Positions 37,834-47,421 of a stretch of 64,000 nt of DNA are shown in pieces. The notes beneath the pieces are model-generated. The model was given only the letters and a program-made list of their open reading frames with translations, was not told the origin of the DNA and did no database searches. Position 1 is the first letter of the stretch; every line of letters starts with the position of its first letter. Made by a program: the position numbers and the translations under genes. Source of the stretch: Hesseltinella vesiculosa. Lineage: Eukaryota; Mucoromycota; Mucoromycetes; Mucorales; Cunninghamellaceae. The stretch lies in contig MCGT01000028.1 of assembly GCA_002104935.1 (NCBI GenBank), forward strand, positions 62,001-126,000. Direction: 5' to 3'.

Positions 37834-39577
37834 CTATCGCATGGTCACCTATGTAGACAAAAAAAAAAAAATGAGTTTGCCTCGACGAGCCACTTGTGTC
37901 GATTACCAATTCTTCAGCAGCAGTAGGGTGGATGGCAATACAGTTATCAAAATCCTTTTTGGTTGCACCCATGTTCACTGCAACACCAAATCCTGAGGAC
38001 AAATAAAAAAAAAAAAACGTCAGTGTCATGGCTACATACCTCACCCATTTTTTTTTGACATACCTTGCAGGATCTCGTCGCTGCCCAGACCGAAGAGATG
38101 AACACCCACGACCTTTTCCTTAGGGCCGGTGACAACCAGCTTATACGCAGTTGGTTCCTTGTGCTCCAGCATGGCATAGTACATATTGGTGAAGCGCGAG
38201 GTGTACACTTTGACATTGTCGGAGCCATATGTGTCGCGTGCTTGCTGTTCCGTCAACCCAATGGTGCCAGCTGTAGGATGCGAAAACACCACAGTAGGAA
38301 TATTGTCATAATTCAGCTTGGCGTCCTTGAATTCAGGGCCACCAAACAAACGATCCGCCAGTCGTCGGCCAGCGGCAATGGCAACTGCGAGATGAGGCAG
38401 TGAGATACCAGCCCCTTTGCGTGTACTCTCCTACTTACCTGGCGTCAATTCATAATTGCCGGCGACATCACCAAGAGCATACACACCAGGGACAGACGTG
38501 TTTTGATAATCGTCGACGACGATATGACCGCGCTTGTTGGTTTCGATGGCTGTGGCAGCCAAATTCAATTTGCCGGTGTTGGGCGCACGGCCAGTGGCCC
38601 ACAGCACAGTGTCAACTTCCAACGACGCAGGCTGGCCGTTGGCTTCGTATTGGACTTGGATAGAACCCTGAGGGCTATCACGCACGAGCGCTTGCACCTT
38701 GGTATCAAAGGCCACGTTGACACCCACCGATTGCATTTCCTTGAGCAGATTGTCGCGGATGATGGGGTCAAAGGAGCGCAGGATATGCTGTGTGCGTGAG
38801 AAGACAGTCGTCTGGGTGCCCAATGTGTTGAAGATACCGGCCAATTCGATACCGATATAGCCAGTGCCCACCACAGCCACACGCTTGGGCTGCTGCTCCA
38901 AGTCAAAAAAGCCATCCGAGCTGATAGCATGCTCAGCACCAGGAATCGCAGGCATGATGGGATGGCCACCTAGTAAAAAAAGGGACACCGGCTAGTGAGT
39001 GACGTTAAATCCGGCGAATAAAAAACCACTTGCCTGGAGCGACCAAAATATGCTTGCCTTGGACTTCGAAAGCATTGCCTTCAGGAGGCTGGATCGTAAT
39101 GGTATTGTTGTTCTTGAAGCTTGCCCAGCCTTGGACATGTTCGACCTTGTCATTGTTCAGGTTGCGCTCATAGATCCCATTGAGACGCTGTATATAGGCA
39201 TCGCGCTTGCTCTTAAACTGCTGCCAGTCAAATGTGAGATCGCCTTGGACATTGGGGAAGCCATACTGCTTTGCATTGTGCAGCGCTTCGGCAATCGAGG
39301 CTATAAGAAGAGGCGTCAAGCAATGAGGCGAATCATCAACAACAAGAGGTTCAGCCTTACCGGCATTCCACATGACTTTCTTAGGCACACAGCCAACATT
39401 GACACAGGTCCCACCAAGGCGATGTTGGCCTTCAATCAGGAGAGCTCGAGCGCCGCGGCTGGCAGCACGTCGAGCACTAGCCAAACCACCAGAGCCCCCA
39501 CCAATCACCACGTAGTCGTACATTTGCTGCATGGCTCTTGTTGAAGCATGAAATCCACGTCTTGAGATATATGCCAT
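37834..39577 (-). CDS. Glutathione reductase
   Basis: Six exons (39577-39361, 39300-39034, 38969-38439, 38384-38064, 37992-37907, 37848-37834) give 478 residues. The FAD/NADPH disulfide oxidoreductase recycles GSSG to GSH. Marks in order: FAD-binding [19 protein letters not shown]; redox disulfide [14 protein letters not shown] (Cys58/Cys63); NADPH-binding [36 protein letters not shown]; and the C-terminal catalytic [13 protein letters not shown]. The start [16 protein letters not shown] looks like a mitochondrial presequence; a cytosolic form could begin at MQQMYDY. Intron 2 has a GC donor (CCAG|GCAAGT). The last exon codes only VTMR plus stop. LVAPGG replaces the more usual IATGG. A glutathione oxidoreductase gene has, as I recall, been described near the sex locus in some Mucorales, which would fit its position here. 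Confidence 0.95.
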
Positions 39578-39839
39578 TGCTTGGTAATCGAAATGAAATC
39601 TATGAATCTATAAAAAAGAGAGGGGAAAAATAGATGCGGCCCAGCAAATAAAAAAATGTAAAAAATGGCGTGAGTTTCCCCGCATTTGATTTGACCGCCA
39701 ATGGCAACGTTGGACCACCTAGCCCAGGCAGTCTGTCATTCAAGCAACTTGCTTTCCTCGGGATACACCAGCTGTAGACATTCTTTATCAAATATTGGCT
39801 CGATAGCTGGGACTCGTGTGAAAATGAGTTCGCTAGCCC
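39578..39839. other. Upstream region of glutathione reductase
   Basis: Presumed promoter and 5' UTR of the intact reductase. The duplicated segment ends near 39597, so copies A and B have different upstream sequence. Confidence 0.4.
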
Positions 39840-40520
39840 TGCGGCTTTAGATTGGTCAAAAGGCACCAAAATGCAGCAGGTCAAAGGTTGGCTGGGCTGC
39901 CTTCACCAATGGACCTGGTATACTCATTACCACATCATGCATTTCCACACCAATGCGTAATTTCATAGGGATTCAATCACTGGCAATTGCTATGCAGCGT
40001 TTGCAATTTTTTTTTTTTGAAGAAAGATGAAGTGGATTGTTAAATTCAACTTCCGCACAATGACATCGATGTTAACTGATTGAGGCAGGACTGGCTATCA
40101 ACCTTTTCACTCATCTTTCCTCTGTCCGATGGATTTACAAATTTAATCAAGGTGTTTTCTTGTCATTTCGTATTGGTATGCAAACTTTGGGTCAATTTTA
40201 TTTAGAGCGATTTGGCACAGTGATTTTTGACCAGATGGCCTGGGGGTCCCCTGGCGAAAACGGCGGATTTTTTCATTTTTTTAGCTGGGCGGTCGGAAGT
40301 GTCAAAACGAAAGAGATCAAAGGCTGGCTGGGCAACCTTTACCGATTATCTTGATTTTTTCAGCACCAGCATCATTCATATGTTTGCGCACTTGTGCAAA
40401 ATTTCACCTCGGTCTAATCGCTCAAAAGTGCTATGCAGCATTCTTTTATTTTTTTGTTTTTTTTGTTTTTAAAAAAGAGGAACACATTCAATCTCCGCGG
40501 AGCGCCTTTGACTCCTTGCT
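39840..40520. repeat. Two tandem left arms of the foldback element
   Basis: An old arm at about 39840-40070 keeps GTCAAAGGTTGGCTGGGCTG, CACCAATGGACCTG, CATCATGCATTT, AATCACTGGC and the poly-T end. A better-kept arm at about 40180-40520 reads CAGATGGCCTGGGGGTCCCC, GGCGAAAACGGCGGATTT, GAAGTGTCAAAACGAAAGAG, TGGCTGGGCAACCTTTACCG, TTTTTTCAGCACCAGCATC, AAAATTTCACCTCGGTC, CTCAAAAGTGCTATGCAGC and AATCTCCGCGGAGCG. No right arm is seen nearby. Confidence 0.65.
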
Positions 40521-40600
40521 GTGCACTGCTCGCTTCTTCTCCAAATCAAGCCAAAACCCCAAGTTCCAATTAATGAAGAAGCGCCAATGTCGTAGACTAT

Positions 40601-40957
40601 TCAGCATCCCAATCCAAATCTCTGTCGAGCGTATTGGAGCAGTGCCTCCATGATTTTGTCAAGAGTTGTTTGACCAAAGTGATCGATAAGCCGGTCGCTG
40701 TGCTGTTTGGGCACAAAAGAAGTATTCCGGTGAGAGAGAGAGGAACTGCCAACGTTGAGGGTCTGTTCTTCGCTGCGCTCTTTGGCTGATTGCTTGTAGC
40801 GTGAAAATATATTCGCAAGATCGACACCGGCGATCATCCATGGCTTGCTGGTGATCTTGCAGGGTAGGTGGTTCTCTGACTCTTTCAAAATTATCCTTGG
40901 ATGAAATAAGAGTGTTGGTACCATCGTTGTGAAAAGTGGTTCGATGGGATTAGTCAA
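40601..40957 (-). pseudogene. Small fragment of the zinc-finger/nuclease-like family
   Basis: The frame reads SENHLPCKITSKPWMIAGVD, LANIFSRYKQSAKERSEEQT, DHFGQTTLDKIMEALLQ, matching residues in the middle of the locus at 35946-37259 with small deletions (the LSLTGI stretch is disrupted). It lacks the start and the PD-(D/E)XK part, and sits next to the foldback arms at 39840-40520. Confidence 0.65.
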
Positions 40958-42042
40958 GAATGAGCGAGACCGAAAAAACAGCTTTTATTTCTGAAATTCA
41001 GATGTGGGAAAAATAGAGGTTGTAATGCAATAAATTTATTTTTACACGACTCATATTCAAAGGAGAAGCCAAATCGATCGATTACAAGCGAATATATAAA
41101 ATCCAAAGTAATGCTAAATAGGAAATCTGCTGATTGTCAACCTACCTGCTCATTTTCAACAGTTCATGGTCCACTGCATCTTCTTAAGCACAGATACACA
41201 AGCAAGCCGACGAGGTGATGTGAGAAGATGCTGACCCGTCCTATATTCATAGCGTGCTGTCCTGGGCGAAATACTCAGTAGTATCGAAAAGTCGCCAAAG
41301 GGTAATGGGGAACTAGGTCAATCAGCATATCGTGGATCAAGTACAAAAAAAAAAAAAAAAGGATCGAGAACGCGCGTTTGATGTGATCTTGGGAAAAAAG
41401 CCTGTTTGACGTTAATCTTTGCATAAATCTAGTGGACATTAACAAGGATGATTATGAAGAGAAGCTCTAATATTGAGTCAGGCACAACTGGGCTAGAGCT
41501 ACCAACATGAATAGGGTCTCCCGGGGAAATGGCTGACAATTCATATCTTGACGTGCATCAAGCTTGACAACAAATCTAAATGAGCTGCTGCTTTGGCTAC
41601 AACCTTCCCTCATCCTATGCTACCAATATGTATATTGACTCTCAAAAACGTTCAACTCATCTCTGAACCTGAGGGATGCTCTTACGAACTTTTTGACTAT
41701 TCAAGAAAAGCGACTTTCATGCATGAAGCTGGCTTCTCCCTTCGCCGACGTTGCGGGTATGGCTGGGAGGGTCATGGTGAAACAAAGTCATGTTACGAGG
41801 GGCGACGTACGAATATCATCACCCTTTGTGCCATTGCGATCTTGTCAACCTCACCACACGAAACCGATTACTAATTGGACGACCGAAATAAAAGGGAGGT
41901 GGACGAGAGCGAAGGTGGAAGATATGTTGGGCTTCATTGAGATGGACGGAAGACGGAGCTGGGATTGAATGAGGAACGGTTCCTTTTTTCACACTTTTTT
42001 TTTGGTCTTGGCTCTTTTTTTTTCTAAAAAAAAAAAAAAGTT
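40958..42042. other. Intergenic stretch, no gene seen
   Basis: Unique AT-rich DNA with poly-A runs. Frames at 41593-41968 lack motifs. The 3' part should contain the promoter, and perhaps a 5' exon, of the four-TM gene. Confidence 0.4.
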
Positions 42043-42782
42043 ATGCATGTGAACAAGTGTTGCTTCATTGTGCCATTACAGCCTGCCACATTTGCCATTC
42101 TTACATTAGATCTACTCTATGGTGTCATCTTTTCTGCCGTCTCCATTGCTCGCATCTCAGGTTAGTGAAAACGAGCAAAAAGGTACCGATCGGGAACACC
42201 TAGCCTGATTTTTCTTCATTCGTAGCATTCTCCATAACATTTGGATCTGCTGGGGTGGTTTGGTTGGAAGTTGTTCTTCATTTTATTTATTGCACTTGGT
42301 GCCTTTTTGCCATGTTCCTGGCCTATCAGGTAAAGACTTTTTTTTCAAAGCTTTGATTTCTGATCTTGACTTTTTGTCGCAACTGTCAGGCCTCGACGAA
42401 ATGGTTGGTGCGCATCCCTCCCATGTATCGCGTAGTGTGCATTGCCACTGGCTTATTGCAATTCATCTTGCTGGTTCTGTCAGGAGCATTCCGATCAGCC
42501 ACGATATCGTATTGCCAAGAAACCAACGGCTGGCCCCAAGATGCCTGCAGCTCAGCCATGACTCTCGCCTATGCCTTCCTGGGTCTTGCGTTTGTTGGTT
42601 GGAGCATTTCACATGTGTACTTTTGGTTCGTCATCCAGGCTTATTCGCTACGAATGGAAGGCCGACTCCGGTACTCGGTCCTCAAAGATAGGTATCTCCA
42701 GGAATGGGACGAACGAATGGAAATGAATGGCAACCAACTACCTCGCTCTGGCTCTGTGCGCAGCGCCTTTAGCAACGTCTAG
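42043..42782 (+). CDS. Four-transmembrane protein (MARVEL/tetraspan-like)
   Basis: Three exons (42043-42160, 42226-42329, 42390-42782) give 204 residues. Four hydrophobic segments are visible: AILTLDLLYGVIFSAVSIA; VVWLEVVLHFIYCTWCLFAM; VVCIATGLLQFILLVLSGAF; AYAFLGLAFVGWSISHVYFW. Between the third and fourth lies a loop with two Cys (YCQETNGWPQDACSS) that could form a disulfide. The tail is cytosolic and charged, ending SVRSAFSNV. The topology fits MARVEL-type plasma-membrane proteins of fungi, but no specific family is recognised. The start is uncertain: an upstream exon joining at the acceptor-like TTACAG (near 42080) is possible. Confidence 0.65.
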
Positions 42783-43299
42783 AATCACCTCTCTCCCTCT
42801 CTCTTTCACATGTACTTTCATCGCCTCCTGCCTCTACAGGCAACATACCCACACCGCAATTGTATGACTCTGATCACCTCTCTAAATACAGTATATATCG
42901 CTGCTAAATAATCAAATGCATTGGTACAAGTGTTTCAAATGATTGGTTTATTAGTCACGCGGGCGGGCGGGGGGACAAAATCAATGCCAAGGACGTGCCG
43001 CGTGGTTTTTTTTTCACTTTCTTTTTTTAATTCATCGTGGTCATAACGGAAGATAGCCCCTACAATCGCACGCATAATAGGGATTGACCCCTCTCGAAAT
43101 AGCATTGTATGAAAAACAAAAAGAGGATTGTTCCCTGAGCAGCACATCACCCTATAATTTACGTCGACATCTTACAGAAATCCAAGGTTAATTATTTCCA
43201 AATCCTAAGTAGTCAACTCGACGCTTCGGCAACCGCGGGTATCTATATTTGACATCTTACTTTTAATCGGATAGCCGTGGAAAATGGCATGCTTTTTAC
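42783..43299. other. Intergenic stretch, no gene seen
   Basis: 3' UTR of the four-TM gene followed by unique sequence with a G-rich patch near 42960. No feature recognised. Confidence 0.4.
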
Positions 43300-43475
43300 C
43301 TGGTGAATAGGGATGTGTCAAAATGAGACCGATCGAAAGTTGGCTGGGCAACCTACACGAATCGACCATATTTTTCAATACCATCGTCATTCATGCATAC
43401 CCGTACAAAATTTTGGGTCGATCTTGACCACTCAAAAGTATTGTGTACCTTTTTTTTTTCAATTGAAATGCTTTA
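43300..43475. repeat. Left-type arm of the foldback element
   Basis: Holds GTGTCAAAATGAGACCGATC, AAAGTTGGCTGGGCAACCTA, ATATTTTTCAATACCATCGT, CATTCATGCATACC, CTCAAAAGTATTGTGTACC and the poly-T end. It pairs with the right-type arm that starts at 43891, leaving a ~415-bp loop. Confidence 0.65.
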
Positions 43476-43890
43476 ATGACAAAAAAAAAAATGGGTGAAG
43501 CAAACAGGGACCAGGGCTAGTGATGATGAACCCAACAATTGGCAACTTGAACACTAGCTTGCTATCCTCGATATTAAAAAGCAATCCAAAAGCCAATGTC
43601 ACCATTTACAAGCGGCTCCAATTCTGTTAATCTCTTCTTTCGATGTAACAAAGGCAGCTCAAAGATGTCGGTCCATTGAAATGACGCAACCCTCGTTTTC
43701 CCCCTCCAGTTCACATATTGACTTGCGCGCACAAGAAAATGTTACGCGTGAACGCGATTTTACTTTTGCGCGCACCTGAAAATAATTTAACTGTTCGTCA
43801 GATTGGTTTGCCTGCTGAATATACTTATTCACGGCTTGAAAACAGCCAGATTCCCGTCAAATGATGACGGAAATCTGCTACTTCCAATTT

Positions 43891-44146
43891 CATTTTGAAA
43901 AAAAAAAAGCTGCTATACACAGACAGCACTTTTGAGTGATCAGATCGACCTGAAATTTTGCAAAAGTCTGCATATGCATGGGTTACGATGATGCTGAAAA
44001 AATCACGTAGATCGCCCAGCCAACTTTTCACTGCTGCCTTTTAAGGCACCTCCGGTTCCCCAGGGATAAGATGGGTCCTATGTCCTGGACTCCGAAGTGG
44101 TTCTGTTCTCCATTGTCTCTGCGAGACCCTAGCCAATTCTACATGA
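43891..44146. repeat. Left inverted repeat of the 3.46-kb unit
   Basis: Reverse complement of 47097-47350 with scattered substitutions. Runs from ATTTTGAAAAAAAAAAAGCT inward to TTGTCTCTGCGAGACCCTAG and the first minisatellite unit. Confidence 0.85.
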
Positions 44147-45030
44147 CCCAAACCAATTCTACATGACCCAAGCCAATTTTACATGACCCAAGCCAATTTT
44201 ACATGACCCAAGCCAATTCTACATGACCCTAGCCAATTTTACATGACCCTAGCCAATTTTACATGACCCAAGCCAATTCTACATGACCCAAGCCAATTTT
44301 ACATGACCCTAGCCAATTTTACATGACCCAAACCAATTTTACATGACCCAAGCCAATTCTACATGACCCAAGCCAATTTTACATGACCCTAGCCAATTTT
44401 ACATGACCCAAGCCAATTCTACATGACCCTAGCCAATTTTACATGACCCAAGCCAATTCTACATGACCCTAGCCAATTCTACATGACCCAAACCAATTCT
44501 ACATGACCCAAGCCAATTTTACATGACCCTAGCCAATTTTACATGACCCAAGCCAATTATACATGACCCAAGCCAATTTTACATGACCCAAGCCAATTCT
44601 ACATGACCCAAGCCAATTCTACATGACCCAAGCCAATTTTACATGACCCTAGCCAATTTTACATGACCCAAGCCAATTTTACATGACCCAAGCCAATTTT
44701 ACATGACCCAAGCCAATTTTACATGACCCAAGCCAATTTTACATGATCCAAGCCAATTTTACATGACCCAAACCAATTCTACATGACCCTAGCCAATTTT
44801 ACATGACCCAAGCCAATTCTACATGACCCAAACCAATTCTACATGACCCAAACCAATTTTACATGACCCAAGCCAATTTTACATGACCCAAGCCAATTTT
44901 ACATGACCCAAGCCAATTCTACATGACCCAAGCCAATTTTACATGACCCTAGCCAATTCTACATGACCCAAACGAATTCTACATGACCCAAGCCAATTCT
45001 ACACGACCCAAACCAATTCTACATAATCCT
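44131..45030. repeat. Minisatellite, 45 units of exactly 20 bp
   Basis: The unit is AGCCAATTTTACATGACCCA, repeated 45 times in perfect 20-bp register with no insertion or deletion. Substitutions are confined mainly to a few positions: G/A at base 2, T/C at base 9, and A/T at base 20. One unit is also present in the right inverted repeat (about 47097-47118, opposite strand), which suggests the array grew from a unit inside the terminal repeat. The array ends 206 bp beyond the 3' end of the zinc-finger gene. Confidence 0.95.
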
Positions 45031-45236
45031 AGCTACAATTGACTGGGCCATAACCATGGATTGACGTACGATGTTCGTTCCGCTGTGCTCGCTGTCGGGA
45101 TAAATACAAAACGAAGATGTGTTGCATTGTATAGGCAGATACTGCATCTTTTATTGTCATCATTATGGATCTGTGGAGTAGAAAAAAAAAGGGGGAAGGG
45201 CATATTAAAAAGGCGGGGGAATATCATTAAAAGAAG

Positions 45237-46820
45237 TCAATTATTGCTTCGTTGAAGTGGGCATAAACGTTTTCGGTTTTGAGATGTAGAGAATATTTGG
45301 TTAAAGATTGATCTGTCGATGGTTGGCCGATGTCGATTAAGATCAAGCGTATGGGGTGACAGGGTGCAAAGTCTCTCAAATACATCAATTATGAGTAACA
45401 AAAGAGGCGCGTCCATCACCAATTTTGGCAAATCTTGTATACAGTTTGGGACTTGCACTTTGCCAAGTTCCAGAAACACATACACGCCATTCGTCGGCAA
45501 CAACAAGACATAGAAGTAAATATCTCGACCAATTGCTTGGATTCCAAGTACAGCTTCCATGTTGCCAGCATCCAATGCATCTTTACAGAATGTTGCCACC
45601 CGCAAAAGATCTTTGCACAAAAAGAAATGATTGCTTTCGAACGCGGCTGACTTGACCTCACCGAAACCATGGCTGATTGAAAGCCGTCGCCCATGCAGAC
45701 TGGTGATGCATATATCAGGTCGGTTTTTGGTCGTCGGCCCACAGTCCTTTCTGGCCTCCAACGTCAATTCATTTGTCCATCGTAAGAATATACCTTGGTC
45801 GGGGTCATCAAAAAGACCACATAAAAACGGATCGATAAAGCGAGACCCTAGTTCTGACTCGTTGATGTCGTTACTAATCTGGTGGCGAGGCAATTTACCC
45901 ATTAATTGGATGATAGACTTGACGAACTTGGTTTGTTGTGATGGGAGATCAAGATCCATAAGCTGTCTGATACCTTTAGCGCGGCTGATGATATTTGATG
46001 AGACATCTTGAATGACACTGAGGGTCTTGGTAATGGTCTCCATAGGGAATCGAGGCTTTTTGATTCCATATGCGCTCTCGATAGTTTGGATGGTTGCAGC
46101 ATACATGGTTTGATTAAAATATGTGGATATATCGTCATAATTATACTGGTCACTTGCTAAAAAGAGAATCGATTGTACTGCCATGGCGGAATGCATATGG
46201 TCTTCAAGAGTCAATTTCCATTTGTTGTTGAGAATCGATTTTTGGAAATTGAAAAAAGCAGTGGTCACATCCAGAGATTGTACCATAAAATGATTTTGAG
46301 GGTCTGGAGGTGGAAACCTAATGCAAGCTGGATTCAAGAGTTCATTTTCGATGGAATGGTTCAAGCTAGCGCGTCTCTTGTTTTGTCCTGCACTTTCTCC
46401 GGGCTGCTCTGTTGTTGGTTCATCGTCAATGCTGTTTACGCTTTCCTGGTGCATAGCCACAGCATCATCACTGGTGGCGGCAATCTCTAGCCCCTGCGAT
46501 ATATCATTGCTGGCGATCTGGCGTGGTTGAGGTGTCGTCGGTAATGTCTTTGCATGGTCAACATAATAATGGTTTTTCAGTTCGTGTATCACTTCGTAAT
46601 GTTGGAAACAAGCAGGGCAACCAAACTGCTCTTCGATAGAAGCATGCATGGTAGATGTCTTGACGTAAGTAAAATTGTCATTGTTGCGTCGTCGAGCCCT
46701 TGATCTCTCTGGAATCGTAATGAAATGCTGAGATTCTAGATGAATTCGGAGCTTTTGAGGTCGAGCAAATTTCTTGTTACATTCAAAGCAAACAGCTACA
46801 ATATCAACTAGTTTTGGCAT
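45237..46820 (-). CDS. C2H2 zinc-finger protein with PD-(D/E)XK-like motif
   Basis: Single-exon gene of 527 residues, unlike its intron-rich neighbours. The start MPKLVDIV is the first Met before the fingers. Finger 1: Cys11, Cys14, His26, His31 (VCFECNKKFARPQKLRIH...H). Finger 2: Cys67, Cys70, His83, His88 (FGCPACFQHYEVIHELKNH). A disordered linker runs to about 165. The C-terminal domain includes ESELGSRFIDPFLCGLFDDP (~321-339), NRPDICITSLHGRRLSISHG (~365-384) and FGEVKSA, i.e. Pro367-Asp368 ... Glu387-x-Lys389 with Glu322 upstream, the spacing of PD-(D/E)XK nucleases. After that come FFLCKDLLRVATFCKDAL and IYFYVLLLPTNGVYVFLELG. The fold assignment is inference. Related loci: 62356-63813, 35946-37259, 40601-40957. 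It may be a transposition or nuclease protein of the surrounding inverted-repeat unit. Confidence 0.75.
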   Translation of the reverse strand: MPKLVDIVAVCFECNKKFARPQKLRIHLESQHFITIPERSRARRRNNDNFTYVKTSTMHASIEEQFGCPACFQHYEVIHELKNHYYVDHAKTLPTTPQPRQIASNDISQGLEIAATSDDAVAMHQESVNSIDDEPTTEQPGESAGQNKRRASLNHSIENELLNPACIRFPPPDPQNHFMVQSLDVTTAFFNFQKSILNNKWKLTLEDHMHSAMAVQSILFLASDQYNYDDISTYFNQTMYAATIQTIESAYGIKKPRFPMETITKTLSVIQDVSSNIISRAKGIRQLMDLDLPSQQTKFVKSIIQLMGKLPRHQISNDINESELGSRFIDPFLCGLFDDPDQGIFLRWTNELTLEARKDCGPTTKNRPDICITSLHGRRLSISHGFGEVKSAAFESNHFFLCKDLLRVATFCKDALDAGNMEAVLGIQAIGRDIYFYVLLLPTNGVYVFLELGKVQVPNCIQDLPKLVMDAPLLLLIIDVFERLCTLSPHTLDLNRHRPTIDRSIFNQIFSTSQNRKRLCPLQRSNN

Positions 46821-47096
46821 CGAAGAAAAAAAAAGTGAAAAGAAAAAAAACGCTGCAACTAGAAGCGCATTCAACAAACAAACAGAAAACAAGACACACG
46901 TCTGGAGGTCGAACACAGAACGTGACAAGACACAGACCTCAGTTGTAGTGAGCTTTGGTGCAGGTCTGATTGAGATGGAGGGAAGAGCAGCAGTCAAATT
47001 GGCCGAGAGCGATGCGACGCCGTTGTCTCAAACCTTTTGAAAGACTCCCGTGCTTGCTGATCGGTCATCGTGAACAAGTGCAATTGGCTGCATCAC

Positions 47097-47350
47097 GTAG
47101 AATTGGCTTGGGCCATGTATCGCAGAGACAACGGAGAACATAACCACTTCGGAGCCGAGGACAGAGGACCCATCTTATCCCGGGGGAACCGGAGGTGCCT
47201 AAAAGGCAGCAGTTAAACGTTGGCTGGGCGATTTACGTGATTTTTTCAGCATCATCGTAACCCATGCATATGCAGACTTCCGCAAAATATCAGGTCGATC
47301 TGATCACTCAAAAGTGTTGTGTAGCGTTTGCCTTTTTTTTTTTTCAAAAT
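47097..47350. repeat. Right inverted repeat of the 3.46-kb unit
   Basis: Reverse complement of 43891-44146. Its inner end carries TAGAATTGGCTTGGGCCATG, one inverted copy of the 20-bp minisatellite unit. Confidence 0.85.
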
Positions 47351-47421
47351 ACGACAGAAAAATGGGTAACGTTTTGATTGGCTAGAGTCGGGCTGCATTT
47401 TTTTATTTTGGGCATTTCAGG

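Larger units (their letters stand above)
37366..39597. repeat. Segmental duplication, copy B
   Basis: Direct copy of 33077-35252. It contains the intact glutathione reductase and a broken end of the WW gene. The 2.1 kb between the copies is filled by the inverted zinc-finger-family fragments. Confidence 0.9.
43891..47350. mobile_element. Inverted-repeat-bounded unit with zinc-finger/PD-(D/E)XK gene
   Basis: Two inverted repeats of about 255 bp (43891-44146 and 47097-47350) bound a 3.46-kb unit. Both start at the outer side with ATTTTGAAAAAAAAAAA. They share ACTTTTGAGTGATCAGATCG, GCATATGCATGGGTTACGAT, GATGCTGAAAAAATCACGTA, CGCCCAGCCAAC, CACCTCCGGTTCCCC, GATAAGATGGGTCCT, CTCCGAAGTGGTT and TTGTCTCTGCGA. 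The outer ~185 bp are homologous to the foldback-element arms; the inner ~70 bp are special to this pair. Inside are the 45-unit minisatellite (44131-45030) and one intronless gene (45237-46820). Sequence beyond the repeats differs on the two sides. No target-site duplication could be fixed by eye. I infer a mobile unit or the relic of one. Confidence 0.55.

Noticed and set aside
41593..41968. Two overlapping plus-strand frames as a small gene
   Set aside because: No motif, no splice partners, and no conserved features; likely chance.
43300..44075. 43300-44075 as a complete foldback element independent of the 3.46-kb unit
   Set aside because: Not fully rejected: the arms do pair, but the right arm matches 47097-47350 further inward (GATAAGATGGGTCC to the minisatellite unit) than any other arm, so it was assigned to the larger unit.
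44131..45030. CRISPR-like array
   Set aside because: Units are contiguous 20-bp repeats with no unique spacers and the genome is eukaryotic; it is a minisatellite.
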